Shown here piece after piece: positions 55,065-64,000 of a DNA stretch of 64,000 nucleotides. Source of the DNA: Burkholderia sp. WP9 (lineage in GTDB: Bacteria > Pseudomonadota > Gammaproteobacteria > Burkholderiales > Burkholderiaceae). The DNA is taken from contig NZ_FNTG01000002.1 in assembly GCF_900104795.1 (NCBI RefSeq), forward strand, positions 2,604,001 to 2,668,000, written 5' to 3'. The notes beneath the pieces were generated by a model. It was not told the DNA's origin and ran no database searches. It saw only the letters and a list, made by a program, of their open reading frames with translations. Position numbers and translations under genes: made by a program. How positions within the stretch are numbered: position 1 is the stretch's first letter; the number at the start of each line of letters is the position of its first letter.

Positions 55065-56015
55065 ATGCTAAGCCGAACCGCCGACCACCTTTTCTGGATG
55101 GCCCGCTACATGGAGCGCGCGGAGAACACCGCCCGCATGCTCGACATCAACCTGAAGGCGCTGCTGTTGCCGCAGACGCCCGAACAGGAGGCGCGCGCGC
55201 AACGCTCGGTGCTGCGCATTTCCGAACTCGAAACCGCGTTCGCGCAGCGCTACGACGAACCGACCCGAGAACACGTGCTCGATTTCATGGTGGCGGATTC
55301 GACCAATCCGTCGAGCATTCACTCGTGTTTGCAGGCCGCGCGCGAAAACGCCCGCGCGGTGCGCGGCACGTTGACGACCGAGTGGTGGGAAACGATCAAC
55401 GACACGTGGCTCGAATTCAACGAGCGCATTTCGTCCGGTCAGGCGGCCAACAATCCCGGCGCTTTGTTCGAATGGGTGAAGTTCCGCTCGCACCTCTCGC
55501 GTGGCGTGACGATCGGCACCGCGCTACAAGACGACGCGTTCTTCTTCACGCAACTCGGCACTTATCTGGAGCGCGCCGACAACACCGCGCGGATTCTCGA
55601 CGTGCGCTTTGCCGACGTCGAACCGAATTCACGCGACGCCGCGCGCCAGCTCGAAGATTTCTACTACTGGACGTCGATTCTGAGTTCGGTGTCGGCGCTG
55701 GAGATTTATCGCAAGGTGTATCGCGACGTCGTCACGCCGGCACGCGTGGTCGAACTGATGATCCTGAATCAGCAGATGCCGCGTTCGCTGCTGGCGTCGC
55801 TCGAAGGCGTCTGTGCGAACCTCGCGATGCTGCGCACCTCGGGTTCGAACCAGTGCGAACGGTTCGCCGGCAAGCTGCGCGCCGAACTCGTGTACTCCGA
55901 CATCCGGCAGATTTTCGAAGCCGGCCTGCACGCCTATCTGACGCAGTTCCTCGCTCGCGTGTTCGAGCTTGGCAATCTGGTTGCGCGTACCTACCTGATG
56001 CTGCCAGTCGCCTGA
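55065..56015 (+). CDS. Alpha-E (DUF403) domain protein (second set)
   Basis: The protein has 316 residues, nearly all helical. It begins LSRTADHLFWMARYMERAEN, the mark of the family, and shows a later repeat FTQLGTYLERADNTARILDV. No catalytic residues are known; the protein always accompanies the permuted ATP-grasp, here as a separate gene and in the first set as a fusion. It ends 12 bases before the transglutaminase gene. Confidence 0.9.
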   Translation: MLSRTADHLFWMARYMERAENTARMLDINLKALLLPQTPEQEARAQRSVLRISELETAFAQRYDEPTREHVLDFMVADSTNPSSIHSCLQAARENARAVRGTLTTEWWETINDTWLEFNERISSGQAANNPGALFEWVKFRSHLSRGVTIGTALQDDAFFFTQLGTYLERADNTARILDVRFADVEPNSRDAARQLEDFYYWTSILSSVSALEIYRKVYRDVVTPARVVELMILNQQMPRSLLASLEGVCANLAMLRTSGSNQCERFAGKLRAELVYSDIRQIFEAGLHAYLTQFLARVFELGNLVARTYLMLPVA

Positions 56016-56027
56016 CGGAGTTTTTTT

Positions 56028-56840
56028 ATGTACCTGACGATCCGCCACGACACGTCCTATCGCTACGAAGCGACTGTCCATTATTCGATCCAGCAACTGC
56101 GGCTGACGCCGTCGAGCGGCGCCTCGCAGGTCGTGCGGCGCTGGAGCATCGACGCGCCGGGCAAGCTCGACGCGACCTTCGACGCTTACGGCAACGTGCT
56201 GCATACGCTGGTCATCAACAAGCCGCATAGCGAGATCCGTCTGCACGTGGCCGGCGAAGTGGACACGATCCCGCTGGTCGACGGCTATCTGCCCGACGCT
56301 GTCGGCCCGATTCCGCTCGAACATTTCACCTGCTCGACGCGGCTGACCGAGGTCGATGGCGCGGTGCGCGAACTGGCCGAATCGGTGCCGAACCTGGCGA
56401 ACTCGGCGAACCTGATCGCGCTGTCCGAACAGATCGTGCAGCGCGTGAAGTACAACCCGGGCGTCACGGAAGTTACCAGCACGGCCGCTCAGGCGCTCGC
56501 GCTCGGCAACGGCGTGTGCCAGGACCACGCGCATCTGATGCTGGCGTGCTGCCGCGCGCGTGGCATTCCCGCGCGCTACGTGAGCGGCTATATCGAGCCG
56601 GGGGACGTGGAGCATGCCGCCAGCCACGCCTGGGTGGATGTCTGGCTCGAAGGCAAGGGCTGGATTTCCATCGACGTCACGCATGCCGCGTTTGCCAGCG
56701 AAATCTACTGCCGCCTCGCCGTCGCGCGCGACTATGAGTCGGCTGCGCCGGTTCGCGGCCGCCGTATCGGCGGGCTGGAGGAACAGCTCAAAGTGTCCGT
56801 CATGGTCAGTGCGCAACAGCCGCAGCAACAGCCGCAATAG
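56028..56840 (+). CDS. Transglutaminase family protein (second set)
   Basis: The protein has 270 residues. The N-domain starts LTIRHDTSYRYEATVHYSIQ; the catalytic core has Cys164 (GNGVCQDHAH), His200 (ASHAWVDV) and Asp216 (WISIDVTHA). Note the usual Asp-Pro-Thr-Asn is Asp-Val-Thr-His here. The three-gene order ATP-grasp, alpha-E, transglutaminase matches the predicted peptide-modification systems described for these families. Confidence 0.9.
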   Translation: MYLTIRHDTSYRYEATVHYSIQQLRLTPSSGASQVVRRWSIDAPGKLDATFDAYGNVLHTLVINKPHSEIRLHVAGEVDTIPLVDGYLPDAVGPIPLEHFTCSTRLTEVDGAVRELAESVPNLANSANLIALSEQIVQRVKYNPGVTEVTSTAAQALALGNGVCQDHAHLMLACCRARGIPARYVSGYIEPGDVEHAASHAWVDVWLEGKGWISIDVTHAAFASEIYCRLAVARDYESAAPVRGRRIGGLEEQLKVSVMVSAQQPQQQPQ

Positions 56841-57006
56841 CGGGAAGAACGGGGCGACGACCCGAGAGGCCGCTAGAGGCTCTGGTGAGCGCCAGGCCTC
56901 ATAACCATTCAGATTGGGCCCCCAAGGCCGTTATACGGAATGGCGGCGCATGCGAGCCGCATTACAATAGCGCCGTTCAGTCGTTTTTTTGCGGGTACCT
57001 TTTCTT

Positions 57007-57879
57007 ATGACCTATTGTGTCGCGATGTCCGTCGACGAAGGTCTCGTGTTCCTCTCGGACACGCGCACCAATGCGGGCGTCGATCACATCAGCACCGCGC
57101 GCAAGATGTCGGTGTTCGAGCAGCCCGGCGAGCGCATGCTCGTGCTGCTGGGCGCCGGCAATCTGTCGCTCACCCAGGCGGTGTTGCACGAGTTGTCGGA
57201 GCCTGCGGATCCGTCGCTGCCCACGCTCTGGAACGCGCCAACCATGGCCGACGCGGCCCGTGTGATCGGCCGCGCGGTGCGGTGCGTGCATCAGCGCGAG
57301 GCCGAGGCGCTGCAGGAATTCGGCGTCGACTTCAATTGCAGCTTCATTCTCGGCGGGCAGATCGCGGGCAACCGGCCGCGCCTGTTCATGATTTATGCCG
57401 CGGGCAATTTCATCGAGGCGTCGGCGGTGAACCCGTATTTCCAGATTGGCGAGGCCAAGTACGGCAAGCCGATCATCGACCGCGTGCTCACGCCCTCCAC
57501 GCCGCTCGACGAAGCCGCCAAGTGCGCGCTCGTCTCCATGGACTCGACGCTGCGCTCGAACCTGTCGGTGGGATTGCCGCTCGATCTGCTGGTCTACCAG
57601 AAGGACGCGCTGCGCGTCACGCGCTTCGTCTCGATCGATCAGGACAACGCGTACTTCGAGATGATTCACCGCACCTGGGGTGAGCGATTGCGCCAGGTGT
57701 TCGGCGAGATTCCCGACCCGGACTGGCAGGATTCGCCGAACGTGCCGCTGCTGCAACGCGAGCGGGCACTGGTGCTGTATCGCGCGCCGGTCGGCGCGGA
57801 TGGCATCGAGCATGAACTCGACGCGAGGCCCGCGCAGACGTTGGCGCAGGCCGAGAAGGGCAAGTCGCAGCGCAAATAG
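57007..57879 (+). CDS. Anbu-type proteasome-like peptidase
   Basis: The protein has 290 residues from the ATG at 57007 (MTYCVAMSVDEGLVFLSDTR), so Thr2 becomes the N-terminal nucleophile after Met removal; the alternative start at 56989 would bury it. RTNAGVDHISTARKMSVFEQ, GAGNLSLTQAVLHEL, FILGGQIAG and MDSTLRSNLSVGLPLDLLVY fit the Anbu/BPH subgroup of Ntn hydrolases (HslV and proteasome relatives). Anbu proteins are usually about 240-250 residues, so there is an extra C-terminal tail of some 40. It lies 166 bases after the transglutaminase of the second set, its regular partner. Confidence 0.92.
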   Translation: MTYCVAMSVDEGLVFLSDTRTNAGVDHISTARKMSVFEQPGERMLVLLGAGNLSLTQAVLHELSEPADPSLPTLWNAPTMADAARVIGRAVRCVHQREAEALQEFGVDFNCSFILGGQIAGNRPRLFMIYAAGNFIEASAVNPYFQIGEAKYGKPIIDRVLTPSTPLDEAAKCALVSMDSTLRSNLSVGLPLDLLVYQKDALRVTRFVSIDQDNAYFEMIHRTWGERLRQVFGEIPDPDWQDSPNVPLLQRERALVLYRAPVGADGIEHELDARPAQTLAQAEKGKSQRK

Positions 57880-57926
57880 GCTGCCGGCCTATGACCCGCT
57901 GGCTTGGGCGGGACGCAACATGGCGA

Positions 57927-57967
57927 GGCCGCCAGCAGCCCCAACCGGCTGCTGGCGGCCTTTTTTT
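57927..57967 (+). terminator. Intrinsic terminator after the Anbu gene
   Basis: GGCCGCCAGCAGCC (57927-57940) pairs with GGCTGCTGGCGGCC (57947-57960), a 14-bp stem followed by seven T. It ends the second ATP-grasp set. Confidence 0.95.
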
Positions 57968-58075
57968 GCTTCAACCGGCGTGGATCGGCCGCGCATCTGA
58001 CGAGCGGGGCATCCACGAGTATGTGATCGATCGCGCTGACGCGGCACGCGTGCCGGCATCACCGGGGCCAGGGCG

Positions 58076-58112
58076 AAAAAAAACCAGCCACAGGCTTTCG
58101 CCTGTGGCTGGT
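58076..58112 (-). terminator. Intrinsic terminator of the porin gene
   Basis: On the minus strand ACCAGCCACAGGC and GCCTGTGGCTGGT form a 13-bp stem with a GAAA loop (58083-58112), followed by eight T (58076-58083 on the plus strand as A). It belongs to the porin gene ending at 58152. Confidence 0.94.
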
Positions 58113-58151
58113 CTTCAACTGCGTGTTGCTTCAGCAGTCCGTCAAGTTCGA

Positions 58152-59333
58152 TTAGAACTTGTGGCGGATGCCCAGGCTGACCAGCTCTTGCGAGCTGGAA
58201 GCCGAGTTGTAGCCGTACGAACCGATTGCAGCGCCTGCGTCGACCAGCGTGCCGGCCGAGGTGCGTTGCTGGCCGCTTGCGTGCTGATATGCGCCGACCA
58301 GGTAGATGTCCGTGCGCTTCGACAGGTTGTAGTCGCCGCCCAGGGAAACCTGGTGATACGTTGCGCTCGAATCGCCGCTAGCCTTCGTGTAGGTGTAGCC
58401 CACGCCAACCAGCATGGCCGGCGTTGCCTGGTAACCCAGGTATGCGCCACCGACGTTGTACTTTTCGGTCGAACCGAAGCCCGAGTTTGCGTCCGGCTTG
58501 TACTGTGCGTTGCTGTAACGCAGGTTAGCCGTGAACGGGCCTGCGACGTATTGCACAGCCACCGAAGCGATGCCGATCGACTTGGCTGCCGCGTACGCGC
58601 CATTGACCTGGTTGTCGAACGTGCCGTCCGACGTGCTGCCATTCCAGCCCACCGAGCCTGCCGACGTGCGGCTAGCCAGCGTGTTGCCGTTGTCCATGCG
58701 GAAGTAGCCAGCGGCAACGCTGAACGGGCCCGTTGCGTACGTTGCAGCGCCCGACCACGATTGACCCGAACCCGTTGCACCAGCCACGCCGCCCAGAGCG
58801 TACATGCCTTCGAACTGGAAGCCGCCCCACACCGGCGAGGTGTACTTGATGGCGCTGTTCGTGCGCGAGGAGTTGTCGTTGTTGTCGACGTCGCCCGGCG
58901 TGGTGAAGGTCGAACCGAAGTAGTTGTCAGCCGTCAGCGGCTGAACCAGGTCGACCAGCGGGTCGTATTGACGACCCAGCGTGAACGTACCCCATTGGTC
59001 GCCCGTCAGGCCGACGTAGGCTTGACGACCGAACATCTTGCCACCTTGACCCAGCTTGCCGTTGTTGATGTCAAAGCCGTTTTCCAATTGGAAAATCGCC
59101 TTCAGACCGCCGCCGAGATCTTCGGTGCCTTTCAAGCCGAAGCGATTGCCTTGCAGGTTGCCGCCAACCAGGCCGACCTGGTTCGAGTTCTTGCCCGAAG
59201 CGTCAACCGTGTTGTGTGCGTACTGGATCGATTCATCGATCAAACCGTACAGGGTCACGCTGCTTTGAGCATGAGCGACGCCAGTGACGCTCAGGAGCGC
59301 CAGCGAGAGGGTAGACAGCGCGATTCGTTTCAT
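58152..59333 (-). CDS. Gram-negative porin (Burkholderia OmpC-like)
   Basis: The protein has 393 residues from the ATG at 59331-59333, which has GGAG upstream; signal peptide ends VAHA/QSSVTLYG. The N-terminal strand QSSVTLYGLIDESIQYAHN, the loop 3 region with the YDPLVDLVQPL stretch and the C-terminal SLGIRHKF with terminal Phe fit trimeric 16-strand porins of Burkholderiales. Codons are strongly biased, as in highly expressed genes. General diffusion of small hydrophilic compounds. Confidence 0.94.
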   Translation of the reverse strand: MKRIALSTLSLALLSVTGVAHAQSSVTLYGLIDESIQYAHNTVDASGKNSNQVGLVGGNLQGNRFGLKGTEDLGGGLKAIFQLENGFDINNGKLGQGGKMFGRQAYVGLTGDQWGTFTLGRQYDPLVDLVQPLTADNYFGSTFTTPGDVDNNDNSSRTNSAIKYTSPVWGGFQFEGMYALGGVAGATGSGQSWSGAATYATGPFSVAAGYFRMDNGNTLASRTSAGSVGWNGSTSDGTFDNQVNGAYAAAKSIGIASVAVQYVAGPFTANLRYSNAQYKPDANSGFGSTEKYNVGGAYLGYQATPAMLVGVGYTYTKASGDSSATYHQVSLGGDYNLSKRTDIYLVGAYQHASGQQRTSAGTLVDAGAAIGSYGYNSASSSQELVSLGIRHKF

Positions 59334-59749
59334 CCATTTCTCCACGCAGATGATTAGTTTGTTGTTGCGGGAAGGAGAATAGCGCAGGAGGTCTACCGGC
59401 TAGAACTGGAAAAAAAAGACTGTCTCCAAAAACTGACAACTCGCGCAAAGCCTTGTATTTAAAGCGCGTTAACGATTATTTCCGTTTCAGCAACATTTAA
59501 TCGTTGACCAAGCATTATTGTTGTTTTGTTGACAGTGACGGCTCTGGCACCTTCACTTTCGACACTTATTTGAAGGTCTGTCGTAAGAAACTCGTCTACT
59601 TTTTTGGGGCGCTTTGTAGGAAACACGTAAAAATTTCGATGCATTTCGCTTGACGCACGCGCTGGACAGGTCTCTCCCGCTGTGGTCAGGCGCACCACGC
59701 TGGCGCATAGGCGGAGCACGCGGCGCGGGGCGGATTGCAACCGCGTGGC
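59334..59749. promoter_or_regulatory. AT-rich region upstream of the porin gene
   Basis: The gap of 416 bp has an AT-rich core (about 59440-59640) with several A/T runs, unlike the rest of the window. It probably holds the porin promoter and regulatory sites. A minus-strand frame of 61-93 codons (59459-59740, ending VAETEIIVNAL) crosses it, without a ribosome site or recognisable homology; I regard it as doubtful. Confidence 0.45.
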
Positions 59750-61078
59750 CTAGGGATTCGGGTCGCGTTCGCCGTTGCTGCGCCGCGCGACCGTTGCCGC
59801 AGTCAGCCCGGCAGCGGCGGCGAACAGCACCGAAGTCCACGGGTGCCGCCTCACGTAGCGATCCGCCGCAACGGCTTTGCGACCGGCCTCGATCAGCGCG
59901 ACGGCGGCGATGCGAGTGGCTTGCGCCTCGGCCGATACGACAGTCCTGCCGAGTTTGACCGCCGTCGCGCGTGCCGACTTCTTGTTACTCGCTCGAGCTC
60001 GAAGCGCCGCTGCCGGCGTCGCGCCGGTCAGCGTGCCGGATGTCGCGTCAGACTGGACGCACGCGAGCGCGGCGTCGCTCGAAGCGGTGCGCTCACGCGC
60101 GACTTGCGGCGCGGCTTCCGCGGCGACCGTCGATGCCGCCAGCACCGACGCCAGCTTGGCGCGGCTGCCGGGCGGCGTGTCGTCCTGCATGCCCCAGCCT
60201 CCGCGCGGATCGAGCATACGCCCGCGCGCCGCAGAAAACTCCGCGCCGAGCAGCAGCACGGCGGCGGAGAAATACAGCCACATCAGCAACACGGCGAGGG
60301 AGCCGGCCGCGCCGAACGAACTGGCCATCCCGGCGTGCGCGATATAAAGCGCGAACAGCTTTTTGCCCGCCGAAAACAGCACCGCGGCAACGATCCCGCC
60401 CACGAACGCATCGCGCCAGCGCACGCGAGCGTCCGGCAGGAACTTGAGCAGGCCGGCGAACGCAAAGGCCAGCACCAGCAGGCCGACGCCGAGTTGCAGC
60501 AGGTTGCCGATCACCACATACGGCGAGTCGCCCCACAGCCACTTGCCGATGAAGGTAATGACCGTGTCGAGCACCAGCGAAACGATCAACAGGAACGCGA
60601 CGCCGAGCACCAGCCCGAACGAGATCAGGCGCACACGCACCAGCGCGATCACGCTTGATGACCGTGGCCCCGTATACGGCCACACTATATTGAGCGCGCT
60701 ATTGAGCGACGAAAAGGTGGCCGAAGCGCCGATCGCCAGCATCGTGAACGAAATGATGGCCGCAATGCCGCCGGCGCTGCCGCTGTGATGGGCATTTTCG
60801 ACGATGGTTTGCACGCCCGCGGCGGCCTGGTCGCCGAGCAATCCGTGAATGTGGTCGAACAATTCGCCGCGCGCGGCTTCCGCGCCGAAGAACCAGCCGG
60901 CCACGGCGATCACCATCACAAGCGTCGGCGCAAGCGAAAATGCGGCATAGAAGGCGATGCTTGCCGCCATGGCCGCGCAGCGGTCTTCGGCAAACTGTTT
61001 GAAGGCGCCGATGGCCCAGTTGGCCTGCTTGCGGGCCACCAGCTGCAGGTTTTCGGCGGAAAGCGTGTCGATGTCCAT
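59750..61078 (-). CDS. YihY/BrkB-family inner membrane protein with DUF883-like C-terminal segment
   Basis: The protein has 442 residues from the ATG at 61076-61078 (MDIDTLSAENL); an in-frame ATG five codons earlier is possible. Six membrane helices fall between about 30 and 290; family parts are AASIAFYAAFSLAPTLVMVI (20 residues), PDARVRWRDAFVGGIVAAVL and LMWLYFSAAVLLLGAEFSA. Residues about 300-380 are Ala/Ser-rich. The end (DRYVRRHPWTSVLFAAAAG and a final Arg pair) matches the membrane segment of ElaB/YqjD (DUF883) ribosome-binding proteins, an unusual fusion. The old name RNase BN for YihY is known to be wrong. Confidence 0.87.
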   Translation of the reverse strand: MDIDTLSAENLQLVARKQANWAIGAFKQFAEDRCAAMAASIAFYAAFSLAPTLVMVIAVAGWFFGAEAARGELFDHIHGLLGDQAAAGVQTIVENAHHSGSAGGIAAIISFTMLAIGASATFSSLNSALNIVWPYTGPRSSSVIALVRVRLISFGLVLGVAFLLIVSLVLDTVITFIGKWLWGDSPYVVIGNLLQLGVGLLVLAFAFAGLLKFLPDARVRWRDAFVGGIVAAVLFSAGKKLFALYIAHAGMASSFGAAGSLAVLLMWLYFSAAVLLLGAEFSAARGRMLDPRGGWGMQDDTPPGSRAKLASVLAASTVAAEAAPQVARERTASSDAALACVQSDATSGTLTGATPAAALRARASNKKSARATAVKLGRTVVSAEAQATRIAAVALIEAGRKAVAADRYVRRHPWTSVLFAAAAGLTAATVARRSNGERDPNP

Positions 61079-61294
61079 GGTCGTGTTTCTCAAAAGGTAC
61101 AGGCGCCGCGCGCGTCAGGCGATTGGGCGGGGGCGAACCGTTGAGGCAGCCTTGACGCAGTCTTCGCGTGAAAGCCTTCCGCAAACCTTGTGCCTGTCAC
61201 TATAACAAGCGGCCGCGGCATGCGCGGACCCCGCGCACCTCGGGCGGGGCGTGCCGTTAGAATGCCGAGGGATCCCCATACACTTTTGCTCGCT

Positions 61295-61834
61295 ATGCAC
61301 TCGCACGAACTCGTACAGCAGTTGGACATCATTCCCGCCGAACAATTGGGCGCGCATCTACCTGCGCATGTCGTAGAGCAATTGCCGGCCCAAGGCGTGA
61401 CGGTTTTCTCCGTCACCGACGACGCTTCGGATACCGCCGAATTCAGCGCGCGTTACGGCTTCGGCCTGGAAGACTGCGCGAACACGATCGTGATCCGATA
61501 CAGGAAAGAGGGCGCCGAACATTACGCCGCGCTGGTCTCGCTGGGTTCGCTGCGCCTCGACATCAACGGCGCGGTGAAGGCGGCGTTGGGCGCGCAGCGG
61601 CTTTCGTTCGCCAAGCGGGAAGCGGCGGTCGAGCATAGCGGCATGGAGTTTGGCGGTATCACGGCCTTCGGCTTGCCGGTCGACTGGCGCGTTCTCGTCG
61701 ACGCCGCCGTCATGGAGCGAACCCAAGTCGTCATGGGCGCTGGCGTACGGGCCGCCAAGCTGTTGCTGGCGCCCGATGTATTGCGTCAGTGGCCGCGCTG
61801 CGAAGTCGCCGCGCTGACGCTGCCGGCGGAGTAA
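61295..61834 (+). CDS. YbaK/EbsC-family aminoacyl-tRNA deacylase
   Basis: The protein has 179 residues from the ATG at 61295 (MHSHELVQQL). Family segments are LEDCANTIVIRYRKEGAEHY (20 residues), LDINGAVKAALGAQRLSFAK and HSGMEFGGITAFGLP with the VVMGAGVRAAKLLL end. It probably hydrolyses mischarged aminoacyl-tRNA in trans. It is divergent from the YihY gene across a 216-bp gap. Confidence 0.85.
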   Translation: MHSHELVQQLDIIPAEQLGAHLPAHVVEQLPAQGVTVFSVTDDASDTAEFSARYGFGLEDCANTIVIRYRKEGAEHYAALVSLGSLRLDINGAVKAALGAQRLSFAKREAAVEHSGMEFGGITAFGLPVDWRVLVDAAVMERTQVVMGAGVRAAKLLLAPDVLRQWPRCEVAALTLPAE

Positions 61835-62060
61835 CGCCTCACCCGGCCCGCGTGCACGAAATCGGATCGGCAGACGGCGCCGCCGCGTCGAGCATATCGT
61901 GAGCAGCGCCGGCAAAGTGCATGCATTGGCCCGGCGGCTGCCGCCGATTGGCCAAGCCTGAAGTTTTCCCTCGCTCCGCCGTTAATCCTGAAGATGGACA
62001 TGAATCGCCGGGGCGTTCGCCCTGGCGGCGCGTCGACAAACAAGTACAAGGGATACGGAG

Positions 62061-63620
62061 ATGGAACGGTTTCGCCTGAAGGTGCGGCTTTGGCTCGCAC
62101 TAGCGGTAATGTGCATGGGTATTCTGGCAATCGGCCTGTGGGGCGCGTTCAAGACACGCGACACGATGATCGCCGACCGCCAGGCCGAACTGAAGAGCGT
62201 GGTCAGCGTCGCGTACAGCGTGCTGGACCGCTATAACGGCCTGGTCGCCTCGGGCGCCATGCCGCTCGCCGACGCGCAACGCTCGGCGATGGCCGATCTG
62301 CGCGCGATGCGCTACGACGGCGCCGGTGGCTATCTCGTGATCGAAGACGCGCAGGCCCGTGTTCTCATGCACGGCGTGCGTGCCGACCTCGAAGGCAAGG
62401 ACATGAGCGGTTTCACCGACCCGCAAGGGCGCCACGTATTCAAGGACGGCTCCGATCTCGCCCAGCGCGAAGGCGAAGGCTTCATCCACCTGCAGTTCCT
62501 GAAGCCCGGCTCCAACCAGATGGCGCCGAAGGTCAACTACGTGCGCCTCTACAAACCATGGGCCTGGACGATCGTCACCGGCGTATTCACCGACGATATC
62601 GACGCTGCGTTCTACACGACGCTGATCCAGTACGTGGGCGCCGCGCTGATGCTGTGTCTGGTGGTGTCGCTCGTGATCGGCGTGATCCTGCGCAGCATCT
62701 TGCGGCAACTCGGCGGCGAACCGGCGTATGCGGCGCAGATCGCCGCGCGCATCGCCGACGGCGAGCTCGACCTGGTCGTCGAAACGAAGGCGGGCGACGA
62801 AGCCAGCCTGCTCGCCGCCATGCGGCGCATGCAGCAGCGCCTCGCGCAAGCGATCGCGCAGATTCGCGGCGGCGCGACGCTGATCTCGACGGTGTCCAAC
62901 GAAATTGCCGCCGGCAACGCGGATCTGTCGCGCCGGACCGAACAGCAGGCCACGGCGCTCGGCGAAACCGCGTCGAGCATGGAGCAGATCACCGCGACCG
63001 TGAAGCAGAACGCCGACAACGCGAAGCAAGCGAGCCAGCTCGCGCATAACGCATCGGAGACAGCAGCGCGCGGCGGCGAAGTGGTCGGTCAGGTGGTCGA
63101 GACGATGCGCGGCATTTCGCAGTCGTCGCATCGGATTGGCGACATCATCGGCGTGATCGAAGGCATTGCGTTTCAGACCAACATTCTCGCCTTGAACGCG
63201 GCCGTCGAGGCGGCGCGCGCCGGTGAGGAAGGGCGCGGCTTCGCGGTGGTGGCGGGCGAAGTGCGCAGCCTCGCGCAACGCAGCGCGGCGGCGGCCAAGG
63301 AGATCAAGGCGCTGATCGAAGAGTCGGCCGCGCAGATCGAAGGCGGCTCGCAGTACGTGAGCCGCGCTGGCGAAACCATGCAGGAAGTCGTGCAGGCGGT
63401 GCGTCGCGTGACGGACATCATGGGCGAGATCAGCGCGGCTTCGGTGGAGCAAAGCTCGGGCATCGAGCAGGTCAACATCGCGGTGGCGAGCATGGATCAG
63501 ACGACCCAGCAAAACGCGGCGCTAGTGGAGGAGGCGAGTGCGTCCGCGGATGTGCTCAAAGCGCAGACCGGCCAGCTTAGCGCGGCAATCGCCGTATTCA
63601 CGCTACCGGAAGGCCGCTGA
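62061..63620 (+). CDS. Methyl-accepting chemotaxis protein with single Cache sensor
   Basis: The protein has 519 residues. Membrane helix 1 is about 8-28; a single-Cache periplasmic domain (about 35-185) has [20 protein letters not shown] (20 residues) and ends [18 protein letters not shown]; helix 2 is about 190-212; then a HAMP region and the cytoplasmic signalling hairpin with [20 protein letters not shown] (20 residues). No C-terminal NWETF-type tether is present. The sCache_2 sensor commonly binds small organic acids. Confidence 0.93.
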   Translation: MERFRLKVRLWLALAVMCMGILAIGLWGAFKTRDTMIADRQAELKSVVSVAYSVLDRYNGLVASGAMPLADAQRSAMADLRAMRYDGAGGYLVIEDAQARVLMHGVRADLEGKDMSGFTDPQGRHVFKDGSDLAQREGEGFIHLQFLKPGSNQMAPKVNYVRLYKPWAWTIVTGVFTDDIDAAFYTTLIQYVGAALMLCLVVSLVIGVILRSILRQLGGEPAYAAQIAARIADGELDLVVETKAGDEASLLAAMRRMQQRLAQAIAQIRGGATLISTVSNEIAAGNADLSRRTEQQATALGETASSMEQITATVKQNADNAKQASQLAHNASETAARGGEVVGQVVETMRGISQSSHRIGDIIGVIEGIAFQTNILALNAAVEAARAGEEGRGFAVVAGEVRSLAQRSAAAAKEIKALIEESAAQIEGGSQYVSRAGETMQEVVQAVRRVTDIMGEISAASVEQSSGIEQVNIAVASMDQTTQQNAALVEEASASADVLKAQTGQLSAAIAVFTLPEGR

Positions 63621-63626
63621 CCGAAA

Positions 63627-63649
63627 GCCCGCCGTTGGGCGAGGCGGGC
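63627..63649. terminator. Hairpin between convergent chemotaxis receptor and SulP genes
   Basis: GCCCGCC (63627-63633) and GGCGGGC (63643-63649) form a 7-bp stem with a 9-base loop between two convergent genes. No T-run is present. Confidence 0.4.
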
Positions 63650-63655
63650 ACGTCG

Positions 63656-64000
63656 TCACGCCAATGCGATACCGGCGCGGCTCAGCAGACGCTGGTTGCG
63701 CTCGGACAGATTCTTCATGCGCAATTGTTTGCCGGCTTTTCGATAGCGCTCGACGAGGCCTTGCAGCGCCGCGAGCGCGGAATGGTCCGCCAGCAGCAGA
63801 TCGCGGCAGTCGACTGTGACGCGCTCGGGATCTTGCAGCGGGTCGAACAGCTCATGAAAACGGGCGGTCGACGCGAAAAACAGCGTGCCGCGCGGCGCGT
63901 AGATCTTGTCGCCGGCGCGATCTTCGACATGCGCATGAATTTCGCGGGCGTGCTGCCACGCGAAATTGAGCGCGGCGATCACGATGCCGCACAGCACGGC
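63656..64000 (-). CDS. SulP-family anion transporter, C-terminal STAS part
   Basis: The frame is open from the window edge to the stop at 63656-63658, giving about 113 C-terminal residues. LFFASTARFHELFDPLQDPE and VTVDCRDLLLADHSALAALQ (20 residues) form the STAS domain typical of the ends of SulP sulfate/bicarbonate transporters; the preceding residues (IVIAALNFAWQHAREI) are the linker after the last membrane helix. The membrane part lies outside the window. Confidence 0.8.
   Translation of the reverse strand, partial: AVLCGIVIAALNFAWQHAREIHAHVEDRAGDKIYAPRGTLFFASTARFHELFDPLQDPERVTVDCRDLLLADHSALAALQGLVERYRKAGKQLRMKNLSERNQRLLSRAGIALA

Noticed and set aside
59459..59740. Minus-strand frame of 93 codons in the AT-rich porin leader
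   Set aside because: No ribosome site and no recognisable homology; the first third is GC-rich scrambled sequence. Kept only as a doubtful note in the region entry.

Overview
The window is high-GC, densely packed DNA with the gene style of the Burkholderiaceae, most likely Paraburkholderia. Pointers are the OmpC-type Burkholderia porin, the AK-rich HU/H1-like protein, the POT, Opp, MocR and EmrAB gene sets, and many intrinsic terminators between short operons. This is inferred from gene content, not from a search. I see no rRNA, tRNA, CRISPR array or insertion sequence.

Layout. 1-551 is the N-terminal part of an HMW1C-like (GT41) protein N-glycosyltransferase that runs off the left edge. 822-9423 holds a zinc metallopeptidase (Peptidase_Mx type) divergent from a three-gene set: a large transglutaminase/DUF2126 protein, a fused circularly permuted ATP-grasp plus alpha-E protein, and a small transglutaminase. 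9757-18005 is the most unusual block: an outer-membrane-usher-like barrel without the usual end domains, a 51-residue Cys-rich peptide with a double-glycine leader, an LPLAT-like acyltransferase homologue, an HlyD adaptor, an ABC exporter with an intact C39 peptidase domain, and a TolC-like protein. It looks like a complete peptide maturation and export system with no recognised precursor family. 18163-23335 is a drug-efflux operon (two MarR paralogues, EmrA, EmrB, NodT-type outer membrane lipoprotein) with one 12-bp near-palindrome in front of each of three genes. A thiolase gene follows.

24762-28928 carries nucleoside salvage (NupC, cytidine deaminase, nucleoside hydrolase), ketopantoate reductase and a small membrane protein. 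29014-35867 is a seven-gene minus-strand operon: a polyamine/opine-type ABC importer joined to a three-subunit flavin/iron-sulfur dehydrogenase, divergent from an IclR regulator. 37144-45166 is a peptide-uptake block: OprD-type porin, OppABCDF and an XRE-cupin regulator; a POT peptide symporter lies across a gene-poor 0.9 kb gap.

47738-52201 has a MocR regulator, a 5'-nucleotidase-type lipoprotein and a Sel1-repeat protein. 52632-53084 is an HU-like protein with a histone-H1-like tail. 53488-57879 is a second, paralogous ATP-grasp / alpha-E / transglutaminase set that ends in an Anbu-type proteasome-like peptidase. The window closes with a porin, a YihY/BrkB membrane protein with a DUF883-like tail, a YbaK-type deacylase, a chemotaxis receptor and the STAS end of a SulP transporter.

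The two main themes are (i) a candidate new secreted-peptide system built around the CCKCCC peptide, and (ii) two versions of the predicted amidoligase/transglutaminase peptide-tagging system about 45 kb apart, differing in their proteolytic partner (zinc peptidase versus Anbu).
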